Program-made: the position numbers and the translations under genes
Assembly (NCBI GenBank): GCA_003532715.1
Contig: DOEZ01000337.1
Coordinates: 1-9,576 of the forward strand
Direction of reading: 5' to 3'
DNA: 9,576 nucleotides
Source: Planctomycetaceae bacterium
GTDB lineage: Bacteria; Planctomycetota; Planctomycetia; Pirellulales; Thermoguttaceae
The notes under the pieces: model-generated
Databases searched by the model: none
What the model was told of the DNA's origin: nothing
The model's input: only the letters and a program-made list of their open reading frames with translations
In this document: positions 6,141 through 9,576 of the stretch, one piece after another
Position numbering within the stretch: position 1 is the stretch's first letter
Layout: each line of letters starts with the position of its first letter

Positions 6141-7175
6141 GTGAGAAGGCGCATGGCATTTACGCTTGTCGAGCTTCTGGTGGTGATCGCGATCATTGGT
6201 ATTTTGATTGCGTTGCTGCTGCCGGCCGTTCAGGCCGCGCGCGAGGCGGCGCGCCGGGTCGGTTGCCGAAACAACTTGAAGCAGATTTCGACCGGATGGC
6301 ACAATCATCTCACGGCGCACGGCGCGTGGCCGACGGGCGGCTGGGGATACCATTGGGCCGGCGATCCCGGCAAGGGATACGGGAAAGATCAGCCGGGCAG
6401 CGCTTGGTATCAGATTCTCGAATATCTTGAACTGGGGGTGCAGCATGGGCTGGGCAAGAGCGCGACGGACCAGGACAAGAAAATCGTGATCGGCGCCTCG
6501 TTGGCCAGGGCGTTTCCGGTGTTTCATTGCCCCTCGCGCCGGGCGGCGAACCCGACCAAGTTCGCCGGAACACCAGTGTATAATGCGACAGCCCCGAGCC
6601 TGACCGCCAAGTGCGACTACGGAATCAACTGCGGCGACGTTTCGCTCGAGGACGCAAACTTGCCCGAGGGCGTGTCCTGCAAGGGCCCGTCGCCCGGCGA
6701 GTTCCGTCCAGACGGCACCCCCTACGACGTGTGCTGGACCAGGGTGAAGGCGATGACGGGTATCGTCAACTACTACGAGATGTTCAAGACGGAGGACGTC
6801 ACCGATGGCCTGAGCAATACGCTCCTGGTCGGCGAGAAGCAGATGAACGCCACGCGTTACGACTTGGGCCAGTTCCGCGTCGACGACCATGGACTGTACC
6901 TTGGAATGAACGGCGACGACATGATGGTGATCAACCCGGAGCATCCGCCACGCCCCGATTCAGAGTGGGTCGACTATTTCGCGGATAGCAGCGTGGGCAC
7001 GCGAACCAATATCGACAAACAATGGGCCTTTGGAAGCGCCCATGCGGCAGGGTGGCACGGCGCGCTTGGCGACGGGTCGGTTCGCATGTTTTCCTACGAC
7101 ATGGACATCGTCATAGGCAGGCGACTAGCCCATCGCGAGGATGGAGGCGCTATCGACAAGAGCCAGTTGGACTAA
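6141..7175 (+). CDS. DUF1559 prepilin-like protein with H-X9-DG motif
   Basis: The product has 344 residues from the GTG at 6141, chosen for its well-placed AAAGGAG. Residues 1-6 (MRRRMA) are a short basic prepilin leader. FTLVELLVVIAIIGILIALLLPAVQAAREAARR (7-39) is the N-methylation/type IV pilin helix, with the conserved Glu at +5 (Glu11). The residue before the cut is Ala instead of the usual Gly. CRNNLKQI (42-49) and FHCPSRR (128-134) are typical of DUF1559 (SBP_bac_10). Near the C terminus, AFGSAHAAGWHGALGDGSVRMFS has His301, nine residues, then Asp311-Gly312, the H-X9-DG signature linked to prepilin processing. The family is expanded in planctomycetes and its function is poorly defined; surface or pseudopilus roles are proposed. 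It lies 82 bases after the FecR stop and 91 bases before the repeat protein, all on one strand. Confidence 0.94.
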   Translation: MRRRMAFTLVELLVVIAIIGILIALLLPAVQAAREAARRVGCRNNLKQISTGWHNHLTAHGAWPTGGWGYHWAGDPGKGYGKDQPGSAWYQILEYLELGVQHGLGKSATDQDKKIVIGASLARAFPVFHCPSRRAANPTKFAGTPVYNATAPSLTAKCDYGINCGDVSLEDANLPEGVSCKGPSPGEFRPDGTPYDVCWTRVKAMTGIVNYYEMFKTEDVTDGLSNTLLVGEKQMNATRYDLGQFRVDDHGLYLGMNGDDMMVINPEHPPRPDSEWVDYFADSSVGTRTNIDKQWAFGSAHAAGWHGALGDGSVRMFSYDMDIVIGRRLAHREDGGAIDKSQLD

Positions 7176-7253
7176 TGGAAGAGATGGAATCGAGAAGGCA
7201 ATCAACCATATCGTTCTTCAACTTGAATGGGTGGGTCCGGAAATGCTAAAAAA

Positions 7254-7259
7254 AAGGAG
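7254..7259 (+). promoter_or_regulatory. Shine-Dalgarno AAGGAG selecting the repeat-protein start
   Basis: AAGGAG follows a run of A and lies 7 bases before the ATG at 7267. It favours this start over in-frame ATGs upstream, which would overlap the DUF1559 gene and precede the signal peptide. Confidence 0.85.
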
Positions 7260-7266
7260 AAGCAAC

Positions 7267-9342
7267 ATGATTAAGAGACTCTTGGTTCTTTGCCTGCTGA
7301 TGGGCCTGGGCACCGTCGCCAATGCAGCCGTGGTCTGGAATTGGACAGGAGGCGGCGGGACGACGGCTTGGGACACTGCCGCGAACTGGTCTACGACGGA
7401 CGCGACCAGCTACACATACCCAAGTCAGCAATATGTGGGTGTAGGCACCACGAACACGCCGAATTATCGGTGGATCAATTCCGACGTGACCGCCCTTAGC
7501 ATCACCAACGGCGGCACCGTCAACAAGACGGTGGAAGACGGCACGACCTTCCTGTCGAGCAGTTGGCTGTACCTGGGCGGGGATGACTGCACGTTGACCC
7601 TGGACAATAGTTCCAAGTTGTACACGGGCAATAATTTCTACGCCGGCGCGGCCGTCGGAGCGAACACGACCATCAATCTCCTCAATGGCTCCAATCTGTC
7701 GACTAACTATGCCTACCTGGGCAACGTTGGCACTTGCACCGTGAACATTAGCGGCGGTTCTTCGTTCACGCCCCGCAACGGCTCTCGACTTGGCTGGGCG
7801 GGCGGCACGGGGTATATGACTGTCGATGGCGCAGGCAGCCTGTACGCTCCCAGTTTTAGTCTCCGCCTCGGTGGCGGCGACGGCGCCCATGCCGAACTGA
7901 CCGTGAAGAACGGGGGCGCCGTATACACCAAGACTGAATTGCAGGTTGGCGCCGAGTCGGGCGCCACGGCAACGACAACCGTGGACAACGGTTCGCTTTC
8001 CTCCGACACCTACATCACGGTCGGCTATTCCGGAATCGGAAGCCTGATTGTCACAAATGGCGGCAGCGCCAGTGCCATCACCACGTTCCACGCAGGCGAC
8101 CAAGTGGGCTCCCAGGGAACCGTGACCGTCGACGGCGGCTCTATTTCGGCCGCGACCAACGGGACCTCTTACTCGCGGGTGGGCTACAATGGTACCGCTA
8201 CAATGACCGTGAAAAACAATGGTGCGTTTACCACCGGCCATCACCTCTACGTGGGTCAGTACGGCACCGGAACGATGAACGTGCAAAGCGGGGGTAAGGT
8301 TGACGTTGGCATGACCCTCTATCTGGGAAGAAACGCGTCCGGCAACGGAACCATCAATATTGACGGCACCGGCGGCAGCTCAGTCACGGTTACCGGCGAC
8401 GATATCATCGTCGGCCATGAGGGCGCCGGAGCCGTCACGGTAACCAACGGCGGTGTGTTCAAGACCAATGCGGATGCCATGGTCGTTGCTCAGAGTAACG
8501 GTAGCACCGGAACCTTGACGTTGGATGCCGGCAGCGTGGCCGGCGCGGTCGGCAGAGTTTACTTCGGGGAATCCGGCCAAGGAACCTGCAATGTGACCGA
8601 CTCGACCCTCAACGTGGGGCTTGACCTGCGAGTGGGCCATACCGCAACCGCCGTTGGCGTCTTGAATGTTTACGGCGATTCGGTGGTGAACGTTGGCCGC
8701 GATTTCGAGACGTTTATCGGCGGCGGAACCGTCACCAGCCCCGACAAGGGCAAGGCTCTTGTTCATGTTCTTGATGGCGACATGAACATCAACGGCTACT
8801 GTTCATTGGGACACGCGACCACGGGGGGGTCGTATACCGAGTTCACGGTGGACGACGGCGTCGTGGATATTGGACTCGCGCCGAGCAGCCTCGGCGACCT
8901 GATCCTGGGCTGGTACGACACCGACGCGAACGTTGACGTGCTACTCAACGGTGGCGTCATGACCGTCGGTGGAGCCATCTACATGGGCCGCGCGACGAAC
9001 GCGGTCGGAGACACCATCACGCCCACCGGTTCCGACACCGGTCAACTCCGGATCAACATCGCCGGCGGTATCCTGCAAGCCGAGGACTACGTCGTCGCCG
9101 GCACCATCAGCGATAGCCTGCTCACGTTGACAGCCGGTTACCTGAGGATCAACCGTGCGGCCGTGAGCGAAGGGGACATGGCAGCCCTGGTTGGTCTCGG
9201 AGACATCAGTTGTCCGAACGGCTACGTCATCTACACGGATGGCAACTACACGGTCCTGACTATTCCCGAACCGACGACAATGTCCCTGGTTCTGCTGGGT
9301 TTGGGCTGCCTTGCTCTCGTTCATCGCAAGCGAAGGACCTAG
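7267..9342 (+). CDS. Secreted T5SS/PEP-CTERM-associated repeat protein (beta-helix)
   Basis: The product has 691 residues. The start at 7267 follows a strong AAGGAG and gives an ideal signal peptide, MIKRLLVLCLLMGLGTVANA, cut after residue 20 before AVVWNWTG. The VW-W-G plus AWDTAANWS opening (22-42) is common in autotransporter-like secreted proteins. Residues 101-630 hold about 20 repeats of roughly 20-37 residues with the pattern [hydrophobic]-x-V/L-G, a loop, G-T-x-T-V-x-N-G-G; for example LYVGQYGTGTMNVQSGG (327-343). This matches the T5SS/PEP-CTERM-associated repeat family (TIGR04393) and predicts a right-handed beta-helix rod. The end is a PEP-CTERM tail: IPEP at 666-669, a helix to about 685, then HRKRR. 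No enzyme motif is visible. Likely a surface or matrix protein anchored or released by an exosortase. A similar gene follows directly. Confidence 0.94.
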   Translation: MIKRLLVLCLLMGLGTVANAAVVWNWTGGGGTTAWDTAANWSTTDATSYTYPSQQYVGVGTTNTPNYRWINSDVTALSITNGGTVNKTVEDGTTFLSSSWLYLGGDDCTLTLDNSSKLYTGNNFYAGAAVGANTTINLLNGSNLSTNYAYLGNVGTCTVNISGGSSFTPRNGSRLGWAGGTGYMTVDGAGSLYAPSFSLRLGGGDGAHAELTVKNGGAVYTKTELQVGAESGATATTTVDNGSLSSDTYITVGYSGIGSLIVTNGGSASAITTFHAGDQVGSQGTVTVDGGSISAATNGTSYSRVGYNGTATMTVKNNGAFTTGHHLYVGQYGTGTMNVQSGGKVDVGMTLYLGRNASGNGTINIDGTGGSSVTVTGDDIIVGHEGAGAVTVTNGGVFKTNADAMVVAQSNGSTGTLTLDAGSVAGAVGRVYFGESGQGTCNVTDSTLNVGLDLRVGHTATAVGVLNVYGDSVVNVGRDFETFIGGGTVTSPDKGKALVHVLDGDMNINGYCSLGHATTGGSYTEFTVDDGVVDIGLAPSSLGDLILGWYDTDANVDVLLNGGVMTVGGAIYMGRATNAVGDTITPTGSDTGQLRINIAGGILQAEDYVVAGTISDSLLTLTAGYLRINRAAVSEGDMAALVGLGDISCPNGYVIYTDGNYTVLTIPEPTTMSLVLLGLGCLALVHRKRRT
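7567..9156 (+). repeat. About 20 tandem beta-helix rung repeats inside the surface protein
   Basis: Each rung starts with a G-containing strand (LYLGG, FYAGA, AYLGN, SRLGW, LRLGG, LQVGA, ITVGY, FHAGD, SRVGY, LYVGQ, LYLGR, IIVGH, MVVAQ, VYFGE, LRVGH, TFIGG, CSLGH, LILGW, IYMGR, YVVAG) followed by a T/V-rich strand ending in NGG or similar. Rungs 1-15 are about 20-29 residues; rungs 16-19 are longer because of loop insertions. The rungs are diverged in sequence, so this is an old expansion, not a recent DNA tandem duplication. Confidence 0.85.
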
Positions 9343-9353
9343 CAGGCCGAGCA

Positions 9354-9385
9354 CTTGCCTCTCCCGATTCCCGGAAGGGGGCAAG
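9354..9385 (+). terminator. Candidate stem-loop between the two repeat-protein genes
   Basis: CTTGCCTCT (9354-9362) pairs with GGGGGCAAG (9377-9385), counting two G-U pairs, across a 14-base loop, beginning 12 bases after the stop. No T-run follows, so full termination is doubtful; it may be a partial terminator or an mRNA-stabilising stem that lets the two genes be expressed at different levels. Confidence 0.35.
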
Positions 9386-9469
9386 GGCGGCAGAGTAGGT
9401 GGACAAGGCTGGATCCCATTAACCGCGAACTCATTGCTGAAAAAAGTCACGAAGATAGGAGAATTCATC

Positions 9470-9576
9470 ATGCTCAGAAACGTATTATTCGTTTTCGCTT
9501 TGGCAATAGCGCTAGCCACGGTGGCCAATGCAGCCGTCGTCTGGGACTGGACCGGCGCCGCCGGCGATTCGGCGTG
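9470..9576 (+). CDS. Second PEP-CTERM-type repeat protein, N-terminal part only (cut by window edge)
   Basis: The frame opens at ATG 9470, 8 bases after AGGAG (9457-9461), and runs through the window end; 35 codons are visible. MLRNVLFVFALAIALATVANA is a signal peptide with cleavage after residue 21, followed by AVVWDWTGAAGDSA. The cleavage region and first mature residues nearly match those of the preceding protein (TVANA then AVVW-N/D-WTG), and the DNA around this point is also similar, so the two are tandem paralogs. By that similarity the missing part should be a repeat beta-helix with a PEP-CTERM tail, but this cannot be seen here. Confidence 0.88.
   Translation, partial: MLRNVLFVFALAIALATVANAAVVWDWTGAAGDSA

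Noticed and set aside
5664..6944. Long leftward open frame of 426 codons across the FecR and DUF1559 genes
   Set aside because: It is antisense to two well-recognised genes; the product is Arg/His/Pro-rich with no family resemblance, as expected for a shadow of GC-rich coding DNA.
7246..8286. Leftward open frame of 346 codons under the repeat protein
   Set aside because: It mirrors the repeat structure of the forward gene, has no signal peptide or known domain, and the forward product is unambiguous.
7567..9156. CRISPR-like or DNA-level tandem repeat array
   Set aside because: The periodicity is at the protein level with varied codons and lengths; no identical DNA repeats with spacers are present.
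1..9576. tRNA or rRNA genes
   Set aside because: I saw no cloverleaf with a conserved T-loop motif and no rRNA-like stretch on either strand.

Overview
The window looks like chromosomal DNA of a GC-rich planctomycete (Planctomycetota, possibly Pirellulales). The phylum is inferred from gene families: a short ECF sigma factor of the planctomycete/verrucomicrobial type, a FecR protein with a C-terminal LamG-like domain, a DUF1559 prepilin-like protein with an H-X9-DG motif, PEP-CTERM surface proteins, and a T5SS/PEP-CTERM-associated repeat protein. No marker gene is present to place it more closely.

Layout. The left part (1-1901) reads leftward. It holds a GntR/FCD transcription regulator cut by the window edge, a short secreted-protein ORF that looks like the 5' remnant of a longer gene, and a 220-residue PEP-CTERM protein followed by a clear rho-independent terminator. 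The middle (about 1902-3884) has no intact gene. It carries a decayed IS1182-type transposase with at least three frameshifts and two or three internal deletions, flanked by sequence with small tandem repeats, palindromes and a 15-bp perfect inverted repeat.

The right part (3885-9576) reads rightward as a probable operon: ECF sigma factor, then a FecR/LamG membrane protein (start overlapping the sigma stop as ATGA), then a DUF1559 prepilin-like protein, then a 691-residue secreted PEP-CTERM protein with about 20 beta-helix-type rungs, then the start of a second protein of the same type, cut by the window edge. The last three genes have good Shine-Dalgarno sequences.

How it may work (inference). 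The sigma factor and the FecR membrane protein could form a cell-surface signalling pair. The downstream genes would supply a pseudopilin-like protein and large sortable surface proteins. The proposal worth testing is that this cassette is one self-contained unit in which an ECF/FecR pair controls production of tandem PEP-CTERM beta-helix proteins. No exosortase gene is in the window. The individual families are known; the combination is the interesting part.
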